DNA from: JAHECQ01 sp047638695
GTDB lineage: Bacteria > Actinomycetota > Acidimicrobiia > Acidimicrobiales > SZUA-35
Direction of reading: 5' to 3'
DNA: 63,679 nucleotides
Assembly (NCBI GenBank): GCA_047638695.1
Contig: JBLINY010000016.1
Coordinates: 1 to 63,679 of the forward strand
The notes beneath the pieces were generated by a model. It did no database searches. It was not told where the DNA came from and saw only the letters and a list, made by a program, of their open reading frames with translations. Positions 17,608-26,672 of this stretch are shown in pieces (positions within the stretch are counted from its first letter, which is position 1; the number at the start of each line of letters is the position of its first letter). Made by a program: the position numbers and the translations under genes.

Positions 17608-17646
17608 GCAGACCGTACGTACCCGTAACGAGAGAGCGAGCACACC

Positions 17647-19923
17647 GTGGCCGTTGGACCAGAAACCCCAATCGAACTCATCGAGGGCGTGTATGCCACG
17701 CTGGATGAGCGACTCGGCGCCTTGCGCACGCGCCTTGGCCGCCCACTGACCCTGGCCGAGAAGATCCTCGGCAATCACCTCGACCAGGCCGATGCCGAAG
17801 TCGAGCGAGCTGTCAGCTACGTAGATTTCCGGCCCGATCGTGTCGCCATGCAGGATGCCACCGCTCAGATGGCGTGGCTCCAGTTTGATACAGCGGGGCT
17901 CACCGAGGTGCAGGTGCCGACCACGACCCACTGTGACCATCTCATCCAGGCAAAGGTCGAGGGCAAGTCAGATCTCCTCCGCGCCATCGACTCAAACGAA
18001 GAGGTGTACAACTTTCTCGAATCCATCAGTGCCAAGTACGGCGGCGGTTTCTGGAAGCCCGGTAGCGGCATCATCCATCAGGTCGTCTTCGAGAACTACG
18101 CATTCCCCGGCGGCATGATGATCGGCACCGACAGCCACACTCCGAACGGCGGCGGACTGTGCACCATTGCCATCGGCGTTGGCGGCGCTGACGCCGTCGA
18201 TGTCATGACCGGCTTCCCCTGGAACGTGCGCTGGCCCAAACTCATCGGCATCGTCCTCACCGGCGAACTCAGTGGTTGGGCCGCACCCAAGGATGTCATC
18301 CTCAAGGTGGCCGAAATCCTCACGGTGAAGGGCGGAACCGGTGCCATTGTCGAATACATCGGGCCAGGAGCCCAGACAATCAGCGCCACCGGCAAGGCAA
18401 CGATCTGCAACATGGGGGCCGAGATCGGTGCCACTACCTCGGTCTTCGGCTACGACGACGCCATGGCCCGCTACCTCAAGTCGACGGGCCGCGAGGCCAC
18501 CGCCGATGCAGCCAACGCCGTCGCCCATCACCTACGTCCCGACGACGAGGTGCTCGCCAACCCTGGCGACTTCTACGACGAGGTCATCGAGATCGACCTG
18601 TCGACCCTCTCCCCTGCCATCAACGGTCCGCATACTCCCGACCTCTATCGCGAGGTCAAAGACCTCGGGGCCGAGGCTGCGCGCGAGGGTTGGCCGCTCG
18701 AGATCAGCTCGGCCCTCATCGGCAGCTGCACCAACTCGTCGTATGAGGACATCACCCGCGCCGCGTCAATCGCACACGAGGCGGTAGCAAAGGGCTTGAA
18801 AGTCAAGACCCAGCTGATGATCACTCCCGGGTCCGAGCAGGTGCGGGCCACCATCGAACGCGACGGGCTACTAGCCGATTTCGAAGCCTTGGGCGCCATT
18901 GTGTTGGCCAATGCTTGTGGCCCATGCATCGGCCAATGGGATCGCTCGGATGAGCGAGATCCCGGCGTGCCGAACGTGATTGTCACCTCCTACAACCGAA
19001 ACTTCCCGAAGCGAAACGATGGCGACGCAGCCACGCTCGCCTTCGTGACGTCGCCCGAGACCGTGATGGCCTTGGCCCTCGCTGGCACGGTCGACTTCGA
19101 CCCCATCAACGGCACCCTCACCAACGACGCTGGCGAGGAAGTCAGCCTGTCGGTACCCGTTGGCGTCGAGCTACCACCACAAGGATTCGACGAGGGCGAG
19201 AGTGGCTTCATAGCCCCTCCGGCCGATGGGTCATCGATAAACGTTGCCGTATCGCCCACATCAGATCGGCTCCAGCTTCTCGAGCCGTTCGCCGCATGGA
19301 ATGGCGAAGACTATGAGGGCCTGCCGATCCTGGTTAAGGCCCACGGCAAGTTCACCACCGACCATATTTCGATGGCTGGGCCCTGGTTGCAGTATCGGGG
19401 CCACCTCGAGAACATCTCGGGGAACCTCTATCTCGGGGCCGTTAGCGCCTACAACGAGAACATCGTCGGCATGGGCAAGAACCAGCTCACCGGCGAACGG
19501 CAGAGCTTCCCCGACATGGCGAAGTCCTACCACGAGGCAGGGCAGCCCTGGGTTGTGATTGGCGACGAGAACATGGGCGAGGGTTCCAGCCGCGAGCACG
19601 CGGCCATGGAGCCCCGCTTCCGCAATGGCCTGGTGGCGATTGCTCGGAGCTTCGCCCGCATCCACGAGACCAACCTCAAGAAGCAGGGCATGCTCCCGAT
19701 CACGTTCAGTGATCCGGCCGACTACGACCGCATTGGCGAAGACGACCGCATCGCGGTCCGAGGTCTGGCCGATCTCACGCCGGGCCAACAGATCACGATC
19801 GAAGTGACCCCGCCATCAGGTGAGGTGTGGAGCTTCCAGGCAAACCACACCTTCAGCCCCGATCAGATCGAGTGGTTCCGGGCCGGTTCGGCCCTCAACG
19901 TGATCCGCCGCAACCTCGCCTAA
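17647..19923 (+). CDS. acn: Aconitate hydratase (mitochondrial-type)
   Basis: A 758-residue aconitase of the shorter mitochondrial type. The three Fe-S cysteines are visible: one in SCTNSS and two in NACGPCIGQW. GTDSHTPNGGG and the C-terminal swivel-domain motif GEGSSREHA are also present. It interconverts citrate and isocitrate in the TCA cycle. GTG at 17647 is the start, with a purine-rich stretch (GAGAGAGCGAG) upstream. It is divergent from a GntR regulator; citrate synthase lies 4.3 kb downstream on the same strand. Its TAA stop overlaps that of the convergent acyltransferase fusion. Confidence 0.95.
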   Translation: MAVGPETPIELIEGVYATLDERLGALRTRLGRPLTLAEKILGNHLDQADAEVERAVSYVDFRPDRVAMQDATAQMAWLQFDTAGLTEVQVPTTTHCDHLIQAKVEGKSDLLRAIDSNEEVYNFLESISAKYGGGFWKPGSGIIHQVVFENYAFPGGMMIGTDSHTPNGGGLCTIAIGVGGADAVDVMTGFPWNVRWPKLIGIVLTGELSGWAAPKDVILKVAEILTVKGGTGAIVEYIGPGAQTISATGKATICNMGAEIGATTSVFGYDDAMARYLKSTGREATADAANAVAHHLRPDDEVLANPGDFYDEVIEIDLSTLSPAINGPHTPDLYREVKDLGAEAAREGWPLEISSALIGSCTNSSYEDITRAASIAHEAVAKGLKVKTQLMITPGSEQVRATIERDGLLADFEALGAIVLANACGPCIGQWDRSDERDPGVPNVIVTSYNRNFPKRNDGDAATLAFVTSPETVMALALAGTVDFDPINGTLTNDAGEEVSLSVPVGVELPPQGFDEGESGFIAPPADGSSINVAVSPTSDRLQLLEPFAAWNGEDYEGLPILVKAHGKFTTDHISMAGPWLQYRGHLENISGNLYLGAVSAYNENIVGMGKNQLTGERQSFPDMAKSYHEAGQPWVVIGDENMGEGSSREHAAMEPRFRNGLVAIARSFARIHETNLKKQGMLPITFSDPADYDRIGEDDRIAVRGLADLTPGQQITIEVTPPSGEVWSFQANHTFSPDQIEWFRAGSALNVIRRNLA

Positions 19924-21395
19924 CTCACCTCGCTCGCACACCTCTTCCGGTTTGGCGTCGGTTGACCATGCCCTTGCGTGATCAACCGGCGCCAAAGCAC
20001 TTTTTGGTTCCCGTCGTGCTCTTCCCCGGCGGGGTAGGTGGCCGCGAGGTCGGCTTCGGTTGGGTTGGTTTGCGTCCGGGCCTCGTCCGGCAACAGGGCG
20101 GCAATACGCTCCATGAGTTCAGTCGTGGCGGTAGCGGCATCGTCCGACGATGGCGTGTAAGGCTCACCAATCCGAACTCGAACGCGTGGCGGATCGGCCA
20201 CGTTCAGCAAGTAGGGCACCCGGCGATTCCGCGGCCATGCCTTCTCGGTTCCCCAGAGGCCAACAGGAATAATTGGCTTCTCGGACTCGATTGCCAACCG
20301 CACAGCCCCGTGACGCCCTTCGAGCCTCGACTCGAAGAAGGCCGGGCCGCGCGGGATCGTGCCCTGCGGGAAAACCGCAACCAATTCGCCCGCCCGCAAC
20401 GCCCTGGCTGCCGCGTCCATCGACTCGGCTCCGCCACCTTCACGATCGACGCGGATGGCGCCCAACGTTCGAGTGATCTGGCCGACAATCGGGGCGTCGG
20501 TAACTTCCTTCTTGGCCAGAAATCGAATGGGTCGAGCAACACGAGCACCGACTTGATTGACGACCAGTGGATCGACGTAACTGCGATGGTTCGCCGCCAG
20601 CAAGGCGCCGCCCTCGGCCGGAACGTGCTCGAGCCCCTCGAGATCGATCTGCAACCAGGGCAAGAACTCGGGTCGAACAAGCTGATTGAGGAGGTCCGCT
20701 GGCTCGATCCCGAGCGGTTTCGGGACACCGGGTGGTGCAGAGAACCAGACGGTCTCCCACCTCCGGACGGTGGCGAAGACGAAGAGCCGAGGGTCGGGAT
20801 TGACGGCGACCGGGTGTCCGACCAGCGACAGCAAAGGCACGTCGAAGATGCTGTCGGAGTAGGCGTAGCTATCGGCCAACTCGATCGAACGTGACCGCGA
20901 CCAGGCCTTGGCCGAACGCGCCTTTCCCCTCGACCAAACGAACTCGCCATCGATCGAACCGTCGTACTTCGCTCCATCGACCCGATAGCGAGTGGCCAAC
21001 ACATCATCGAACCCGAGCAGATCGGCGAAGGGCTTCACCACGTCGTACGGGGTCGTCGTTGCCAGCACCAGCTTGCGACCGGCGGCGCGGTGATCGGCGA
21101 TGACCTCTCGAGCGAACGGTTCGACGGCATCGGACAACGTCTCAGCCACAGCTTCACCGGCGGCCCGCACATCGGCCACGTCCCAGCCTTTAGCGGCTCG
21201 CACACTGCTCCGAGTAAGAGCGATAGCCGGCAAGGTCTCGCCGATCGCGTTGAACAGGCCGAACAGCAAACGCTCACCGGGCAGCGGTTCGGAGCGCAGC
21301 AAGCCTCGCTCGCGGAACGCCGCAGAAATCAGCGGACCGCTCGCTCCTTGCAGGAGCGTGCGATCGAGATCAAAGAACGCAGCAGCATCGGCCAT
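19920..21395 (-). CDS. HAD-IB hydrolase / PlsC-like acyltransferase fusion
   Basis: A 491-residue fusion resembling mycobacterial PlsC-type proteins. Residues 1-~215 are a HAD-IB domain with complete motif I (FFDLDRTLL) and YSDSIFDVPLL (motif IV). Residues ~240-460 are a glycerolipid acyltransferase with NHRSYVD (HxxxxD) and FPQGTIPRG. It probably acts in phospholipid or neutral-lipid synthesis, combining acyl transfer with dephosphorylation. ATG at 21395 is chosen; the upstream open frame is unrelated. The upstream AT-rich stretch around 21425-21475 probably holds its promoter. Confidence 0.87.
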   Translation of the reverse strand: MADAAAFFDLDRTLLQGASGPLISAAFRERGLLRSEPLPGERLLFGLFNAIGETLPAIALTRSSVRAAKGWDVADVRAAGEAVAETLSDAVEPFAREVIADHRAAGRKLVLATTTPYDVVKPFADLLGFDDVLATRYRVDGAKYDGSIDGEFVWSRGKARSAKAWSRSRSIELADSYAYSDSIFDVPLLSLVGHPVAVNPDPRLFVFATVRRWETVWFSAPPGVPKPLGIEPADLLNQLVRPEFLPWLQIDLEGLEHVPAEGGALLAANHRSYVDPLVVNQVGARVARPIRFLAKKEVTDAPIVGQITRTLGAIRVDREGGGAESMDAAARALRAGELVAVFPQGTIPRGPAFFESRLEGRHGAVRLAIESEKPIIPVGLWGTEKAWPRNRRVPYLLNVADPPRVRVRIGEPYTPSSDDAATATTELMERIAALLPDEARTQTNPTEADLAATYPAGEEHDGNQKVLWRRLITQGHGQPTPNRKRCASEVS

Positions 21396-21740
21396 ACATA
21401 GGACGGTACCCGAGCTGCCCCATCTCGTCGTGCATCTCCAAAACAGATAGTTAATATTCCTACAAACTAGTAGACAGATGACCACCGGGTTGGGTAGATT
21501 GCTATCACAAGCCAGTGAGTCTCGGTCCCCCTTAAGAGAGGCTCGCTGGTCGGCGATTTGGTCGGTCCCCCTCGTACCGGTCGCCCGCAGAAACCGGCCC
21601 CCTTCGGGTGGCCGGTTTCGCAGTTTTACCGACGCCGAATCGGTTCTTTCCATCGTGCCGCACCAGCGCTTCGCACCTTCTCGCAATTTATGGGGCATCG
21701 CCCGCACGGTTCGGAGCGATCTGTGCGATCCTTCCTGGCG
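21396..21740. other. Long divergent intergenic region with strong secondary structure
   Basis: No convincing gene is visible in these 345 bp. The left part (21425-21480) is AT-rich and probably holds the promoter for the acyltransferase fusion. The middle (about 21511-21550) has an imperfect inverted repeat (CCAGTGAG-TCTC against GAGAG-GCTCGCTGG) and two copies of GGTCCCCCT, followed by a very strong hairpin at 21590-21619. The arrangement resembles a short structured leader or small RNA ending in a terminator, upstream of the LysR gene. Confidence 0.45.
21590..21619 (+). terminator. Strong GC hairpin followed by a short T run
   Basis: GAAACCGGCC pairs perfectly with GGCCGGTTTC, and the inner CCC/GGG can extend the stem around a TTC loop with one bulged T. 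GCAGTTTT follows. This is the form of an intrinsic terminator or attenuator, about 120 bp before the LysR start. Confidence 0.55.
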
Positions 21741-22670
21741 ATGGACCTTCGACAGATGCAGGCCTTCTTGGCCGTGATCGAGCACGGCGGCTTCACCGCC
21801 GCCGCTCGGGCGACCCACACGGTGCAGTCCAATATCTCCACCCATGTGGCTCGACTCGAGCGCGAACTCGACGTGACCCTCATCGATCGAGCCACCGGCC
21901 GAACCACGGCTGAAGGCGAGGCGGTGCTGGCGCGAGTGCGTCGAATCCAATCAGAACTGATCTCACTCGAGGCAGACGTGTCTTCGATGAAGGGATCGCC
22001 TCGAGGCACGGTCCGGTTGGGCGTGGTGGGAACAACCGCTCGTTGGATGGTGCCGTTGCTGGTAGACGAGCTGACATCGCAAGCGCCAGATATTCACCTC
22101 ATGATCGCCGACGGGACAACCAGCTCGCTGACGCTGCGCATCCTCGATGGTGACTTAGACCTCGCACTGATCGGCCTACCCCACGACGATCCAGAGATCC
22201 AGACCACTGCCCTGTTCTCCGAGCAGCACGTTGTGATCGCCCCCGACGACCATCCCTTGGCCAAGCACGAGGGCGAAGTCAGCCTTGACGACCTCGCCCG
22301 CCATGAGCTGCTCCTCGCTGCGCCGGGCACCGCATTCCGTCGCGAGATTGACGAAGTCTTCGCCGCTCACGACCTGAAGATCAGGGCGAAGCTCGAGGTC
22401 GATGGCCTTCGACTGCTCGCTTCACTTGCCTTCCAGGGGTTCGGTGTCGCCGTGGTACCGGTCACAGCAGCCCCGGGTTGGATCGGCGGCAACTGGACCC
22501 GCATACACGTGCCTGGTCTGCCACGTCGCACCGTCGGGTCCGCCACGCGTCGGCGCGGCATGATCTCCGTAGCCGCTCAAGCCGTGCTTCAGGCCGTGAC
22601 CGATGTGGTCCAGGCTGAGACCGACACTATGCAGGGCCTCTCAGTAAATGTGGCGGACCGCAGGTCGTGA
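21741..22670 (+). CDS. LysR-family transcriptional regulator
   Basis: A 309-residue LysR regulator. The N-terminal helix-turn-helix (MQAFLAVIEHGGFTAAARATH, then SNISTHVARLEREL) is canonical, and residues ~90-300 form the substrate-binding domain. ATG at 21741 starts MDLRQMQAFL, the classic LysR beginning; the open upstream sequence is not similar. Its stop overlaps the GTG start of the carboxyltransferase gene (GTGA), so the two are translationally coupled. It likely regulates that gene or the divergent acyltransferase. Confidence 0.9.
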   Translation: MDLRQMQAFLAVIEHGGFTAAARATHTVQSNISTHVARLERELDVTLIDRATGRTTAEGEAVLARVRRIQSELISLEADVSSMKGSPRGTVRLGVVGTTARWMVPLLVDELTSQAPDIHLMIADGTTSSLTLRILDGDLDLALIGLPHDDPEIQTTALFSEQHVVIAPDDHPLAKHEGEVSLDDLARHELLLAAPGTAFRREIDEVFAAHDLKIRAKLEVDGLRLLASLAFQGFGVAVVPVTAAPGWIGGNWTRIHVPGLPRRTVGSATRRRGMISVAAQAVLQAVTDVVQAETDTMQGLSVNVADRRS

Positions 22671-24061
22671 CCGAAGCCGCTCTCCCCGCCAACGCCAACC
22701 TGTCCACCGCGGTAGCGCTGCGCTCAGCCTCCTCCAGCGCGGCATCTGCCACGGCGGTGGAAATCGACGGGCGCCGGGTCATGCTCGTGCGAACCGGCGG
22801 CCAGGTCGATCCAGTCACTGGTCTAGCCCCCGCCTTGGCGCCCGCAGATGCGGCTGTCCTCGAAGCTGCTTTCCGAACGGCTCGCGAAAAGCGACTACCC
22901 ATCGTCGGCCTCATCGCTGCCAGCGGGGTGTCAGCAACTCATGGCATGGAGTCCGTTGTCGGATGGGGCCGAGCAGCCCGAGAACTGGTGAAGTCAAGCG
23001 GAGTGGTGCCCATCCTCCTCACGGCATCGGGCCCGGTGGTCTCGGGGCCTGCGTTACTTCTTGGTCTCGCCGACGTCACCGTGTTCACGAGCGATGCGTA
23101 CGCGTTCGTTTCCGGTCCTCACATGGTCGAGTCATTCACCGGCGTGCCCGTCACCGCTACCACGCTCGGTGGCTCGTCGGCTCACGCACGGTCGAGCGGT
23201 GTGGCTTCGTTGCTCGCGGACGACGAGGAGTCGGCCGTCGACTTGATGATGGCCGTGCTGTCACACCTACCCGACCATGTCGACGACCTGCCCCCTCGCA
23301 TCGATTCGGATGACCCGGTCGACCGGGCAACCGACGACGCTGCACAAGTAATGCCAAGCCATCCAACCGGTTCCTACGACGTCCGCACCGTCATCCGGGA
23401 TCTCGCCGACGACGCAGAGTTCTTGGAGCTTCGGGCTGCATGGGCTCCGAACCTCGTCACCGGGCTGTGCAGCATCGGAGGGCTCTCGATCGGCGTCGTC
23501 GCCAATCAAACCCAGGCTCTGGCCGGGAGCATCGACATTCCCGCCAGCCAAAAGGGCGCCCGCTTCGTCGCCATGTGCGACGCGTTCAATATTCCGCTAC
23601 TCACGCTGGTCGACACATCGGGCTTCCTGCCAGGCAAAGATCTCGAATGGCGGGGCATGATCCGCCACGGCGCTCAGTTGGCCTTCGCCTACGCCCGAGC
23701 CACTGTTCCCCGCATCGGGCTCACGCTCCGGAAGTCGTACGGAGGCGCCTACATCGTCATGGACTCCCGATTCATGGGCAACGACTTGATGCTGGCCTGG
23801 CCATCAGCCGAAGTAGCGGTGATGGGCGCCAAGGGGGCGGTCGAAATCCTCCATCGCAACATTTCGATCGAGGAACGGGCCGAGCTCGAACAAAGCTATG
23901 AGGAGCGCTACCTCACGCCGTACCCCACCGCTGAACGAGGCTCGATCTCCGCTGTTATCGAGCCGACCGACACCCGCCGCGAACTTGCGGCGGGCTTCGA
24001 CATGCTCATCACCAAGCGTGAGAGTCTCCGACCTCGACGCCACGACAACACGCCCCTCTAA
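22667..24061 (+). CDS. Acyl-CoA carboxylase carboxyltransferase (beta) subunit
   Basis: A 464-residue carboxyltransferase of the crotonase fold, in two halves. The N-terminal half has the SGVSATHGMES and GPVVSGPALLLGLAD segments. The C-terminal half has TLVDTSGFLPGKDLEWRGMIRHGA, LRKSYGGAYIVMDSR and WPSAEVAVMGAKGAVEI, typical of acetyl-/propionyl-CoA carboxylase beta chains. It moves the carboxyl group from biotin to an acyl-CoA and would need a biotinylated alpha subunit, not seen in this window. It is slightly shorter than usual beta subunits (~510). It starts with GTG inside the LysR stop. Confidence 0.87.
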   Translation: MTEAALPANANLSTAVALRSASSSAASATAVEIDGRRVMLVRTGGQVDPVTGLAPALAPADAAVLEAAFRTAREKRLPIVGLIAASGVSATHGMESVVGWGRAARELVKSSGVVPILLTASGPVVSGPALLLGLADVTVFTSDAYAFVSGPHMVESFTGVPVTATTLGGSSAHARSSGVASLLADDEESAVDLMMAVLSHLPDHVDDLPPRIDSDDPVDRATDDAAQVMPSHPTGSYDVRTVIRDLADDAEFLELRAAWAPNLVTGLCSIGGLSIGVVANQTQALAGSIDIPASQKGARFVAMCDAFNIPLLTLVDTSGFLPGKDLEWRGMIRHGAQLAFAYARATVPRIGLTLRKSYGGAYIVMDSRFMGNDLMLAWPSAEVAVMGAKGAVEILHRNISIEERAELEQSYEERYLTPYPTAERGSISAVIEPTDTRRELAAGFDMLITKRESLRPRRHDNTPL

Positions 24062-24228
24062 AAACCGCCAACTCGCTTTCGCCCAAATCGTCGTGACAGG
24101 TTACATTCTCCTCGACCCATGGGTCCTTCCAGAGGCAGCACAACGGCGTGCTCAAGAAACTGATATCCCCTCCCGGTTCAGCCGCAGCGTTGATCCCGGA
24201 TCACTAGACGTAGGAGCAACGAACCGTC

Positions 24229-25497
24229 GTGCCTGAGACCGTAACTATTACCGACAACCGAACCGGCGAGTCGGTCGAGATCCCCATCAAAGATGGAGGT
24301 GTCGACTCGAAAGCCTGGTCGAAACTGATGCCCGGAGTGTGGTTCTCCGACCCCGGCTTCACCGCAACCGCCTCGACCTCCAGTGACATCACCGACCTCG
24401 ATGGCATCAACGGCATCCTTCGCTATCGCGGGTACCCGATCGAGCAGCTAGCGGAAAACTCGAGCTTCCTTGAGGTTTGCTACCTGCTCCTCAACGGTGA
24501 GCTACCGAACGCCGAACAGCACACGGAGTGGGTGCGCGACGTCACGTACCACACCTACATCCACGAGAACATGCGCAAGCGGTTCATGGAGGGCTTTCAT
24601 CACGACGCCCACCCCATGGGCATGCTCATGTCGGCAATCGCAGCGCTGTCCACCTTCTATCCTGAAGCCAAGGACATCGAAGACCCGCAGAACCGGTACA
24701 TCCAGATCAACCGTCTGATCTCGAAGACCCCGACACTGGCCGCCATGGCCTACCGCGCCAGCATCGGAATGCCGTTCGTCTACCCCGACAACGACCTCAC
24801 CTACGCCGAGAACTTCCTGTCGATGATGTGGAAGGTGGCTGAGCCTCGCTACGAGCCCGACCCGGTGCTCGCCAAGGCTCTCGACGTCTTGCTCATTCTT
24901 CATGCTGATCACGAGCAGAACTGCTCGACCACCACCATGCGGGTGGTTGGCTCGGCCCACGCCGATCCCTTCTCGGCTGCAGCGGCCGCCACTGGCGCCT
25001 TGTACGGCCCTCGCCATGGTGGCGCGAACGAAGCAGTCATCAACATGCTTCGCGACATTGGCGGCCTCGACAACGTCGAGGCATATGTCGAGTCCGTGAA
25101 AGCAGGCGACAACTTGTTGTGGGGCTTCGGACACCGGGTCTACAAGGCCTACGACCCTCGGGCCGCCATCGTGAAGAACCACGCCGACAAGGTCTTCGCC
25201 GTTACCGGCAAGAATCCCTTGCTCGACACTGCGTTGAAGCTGGAGGAGATCGCTCTCAACGACGACTACTTCAAGAGCCGCAACCTGTACCCGAACGTCG
25301 ACTTTTACACCGGACTCATCTACCAGGCCATGAACTTCCCCATGGACATGTTCACGGTGTTGTTCACCATTGGCCGCATGCCCGGTTGGCTGGCTCATTG
25401 GCAAGAGTCGCTCGAGCAGGGCTCCAAGATCAGCCGACCTCGTCAGCTCTATACCGGCGTCGGCGCCCGCGACTACGTGCCGCTCGAAAACCGCTGA
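24229..25497 (+). CDS. gltA: Citrate synthase
   Basis: A 422-residue type II citrate synthase. The catalytic histidines lie in HADHEQNCSTTT and GFGHRVYKAYDPRA, and the catalytic Asp in NVDFYTGL. It condenses acetyl-CoA with oxaloacetate at the entry of the TCA cycle. GTG at 24229 is the start. The 167-bp gap before it probably holds its own promoter. The acyl-CoA dehydrogenase begins 27 bp after its stop, so the two may be one transcript. Confidence 0.95.
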   Translation: MPETVTITDNRTGESVEIPIKDGGVDSKAWSKLMPGVWFSDPGFTATASTSSDITDLDGINGILRYRGYPIEQLAENSSFLEVCYLLLNGELPNAEQHTEWVRDVTYHTYIHENMRKRFMEGFHHDAHPMGMLMSAIAALSTFYPEAKDIEDPQNRYIQINRLISKTPTLAAMAYRASIGMPFVYPDNDLTYAENFLSMMWKVAEPRYEPDPVLAKALDVLLILHADHEQNCSTTTMRVVGSAHADPFSAAAAATGALYGPRHGGANEAVINMLRDIGGLDNVEAYVESVKAGDNLLWGFGHRVYKAYDPRAAIVKNHADKVFAVTGKNPLLDTALKLEEIALNDDYFKSRNLYPNVDFYTGLIYQAMNFPMDMFTVLFTIGRMPGWLAHWQESLEQGSKISRPRQLYTGVGARDYVPLENR

Positions 25498-25524
25498 CAT
25501 CGGCCAGCGGGCAGTAGGACTCCG

Positions 25525-26652
25525 GTGCAATTCAATCTCACGCCCGACCTCGAGGCCCTCGGTGCCGAGGCCCGAGAGGTCGGAGCCCGCGCCGCGGCCA
25601 AGGTCGAGATGCCAGAAGACTCGTGGCTGATCGGCAACGATCGCGAGTTCTCGGCTGAAATGGCCGAGCGCGGCTGGCTGGGAATGACCTGGCCGACGGA
25701 GCACGGCGGGGCCGGCAAGACGGCTCTTGAACGGTTTGTCGTCGTCGAGGCACTCATCGCCACCGGTGCCCCGATAGCCAGCTCGTGGTTTGCCGATCGA
25801 CAGATCGGTCCCACGATGTTGCAGTTCGGCACAGACGAGCAGCGCCAGCAGTACCTGCCCGGCATCATCAACGGCACCGACCAATGGTCGATCGGCATGT
25901 CCGAACCCGATGCTGGTAGCGACGTCGCTTCGGTCAGAACGCGGGCCGAACGCGACGGCGATCGCTGGATCGTGAACGGACAAAAGATCTGGACGAGTGG
26001 CGCTGCCGATGCCGACTACATCTACCTGATCGCCCGCACCGACCCCGATGCGCCAGCCCACAAGGGGCTATCGGAGTTCGTCGTAGCGATGGACTCACCG
26101 GGCATCACCATCAAGCCGATCACCGATCTCACCGGCAACGAGCATTTTTGCGAGGTGTTCTTCGAAGACGTCGAGGTGCCCTACGAGAATCTCGTCGGTG
26201 AACCAAACGAGAGCTTTCGCCAGGTCATGCGGCAAATGGAGCACGAGCGAGGCGGCATCGACCGGCTGGTTTCAAACCGATCGCTCTACGACCTCATCCG
26301 AAACGATGTGCGCGACCGGGGCGAGCACATCAGCGACCCACTGTTGCGCCAGGAGTTCGCCAAGGCCGAGACGATTTACACCATCGCTCGGCACATGATC
26401 TTACGAGAGGTCATGGGGCAGGCACCGGCCGGCTGGTCGGCAATCACCAAGACGCTGGCCACCGAGTTCGAAACCGATGTCGCCAACCTCTGCGGCCGAA
26501 TGATCGGTGCCGAGTCGATGCTTTGGAATCGGGTAACCCGCAACATCTGCTACGCGCCGGCCTACACGTTGATGGGCGGCACCACGCTCATCCTGCGCAA
26601 CATCATCGGCGAACGGGTCCTCGGCCTGCCCCGCGAACCCCGCCCTAGTTAA
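25525..26652 (+). CDS. Acyl-CoA dehydrogenase
   Basis: A 375-residue FAD-dependent acyl-CoA dehydrogenase. MSEPDAGSDVASV and the WIVNGQKIWTSGA segment are the family signatures for substrate and flavin binding. It introduces a double bond into an acyl-CoA and passes electrons to ETF. Chain-length preference cannot be read. GTG at 25525 gives the usual N-terminus (QFNLTPDLEALG). It sits 27 bp after citrate synthase and ends 20 bp before the convergent acetyltransferase fusion. Confidence 0.9.
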   Translation: MQFNLTPDLEALGAEAREVGARAAAKVEMPEDSWLIGNDREFSAEMAERGWLGMTWPTEHGGAGKTALERFVVVEALIATGAPIASSWFADRQIGPTMLQFGTDEQRQQYLPGIINGTDQWSIGMSEPDAGSDVASVRTRAERDGDRWIVNGQKIWTSGAADADYIYLIARTDPDAPAHKGLSEFVVAMDSPGITIKPITDLTGNEHFCEVFFEDVEVPYENLVGEPNESFRQVMRQMEHERGGIDRLVSNRSLYDLIRNDVRDRGEHISDPLLRQEFAKAETIYTIARHMILREVMGQAPAGWSAITKTLATEFETDVANLCGRMIGAESMLWNRVTRNICYAPAYTLMGGTTLILRNIIGERVLGLPREPRPS

Positions 26653-26672
26653 CGATCATTCCAACAGCCTCA

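Noticed and set aside
21558..21740. N-terminal extension of the LysR protein
   Set aside because: It would cover the strong hairpin at 21590-21619 and lacks similarity; the ATG at 21741 gives the standard LysR start.
24502..26061. Long open frame of over 500 codons on the minus strand opposite citrate synthase and acyl-CoA dehydrogenase
   Set aside because: It lies antisense to two unmistakable genes, has Val/Gly/Asp-biased composition typical of a high-GC shadow frame, and shows no motif.
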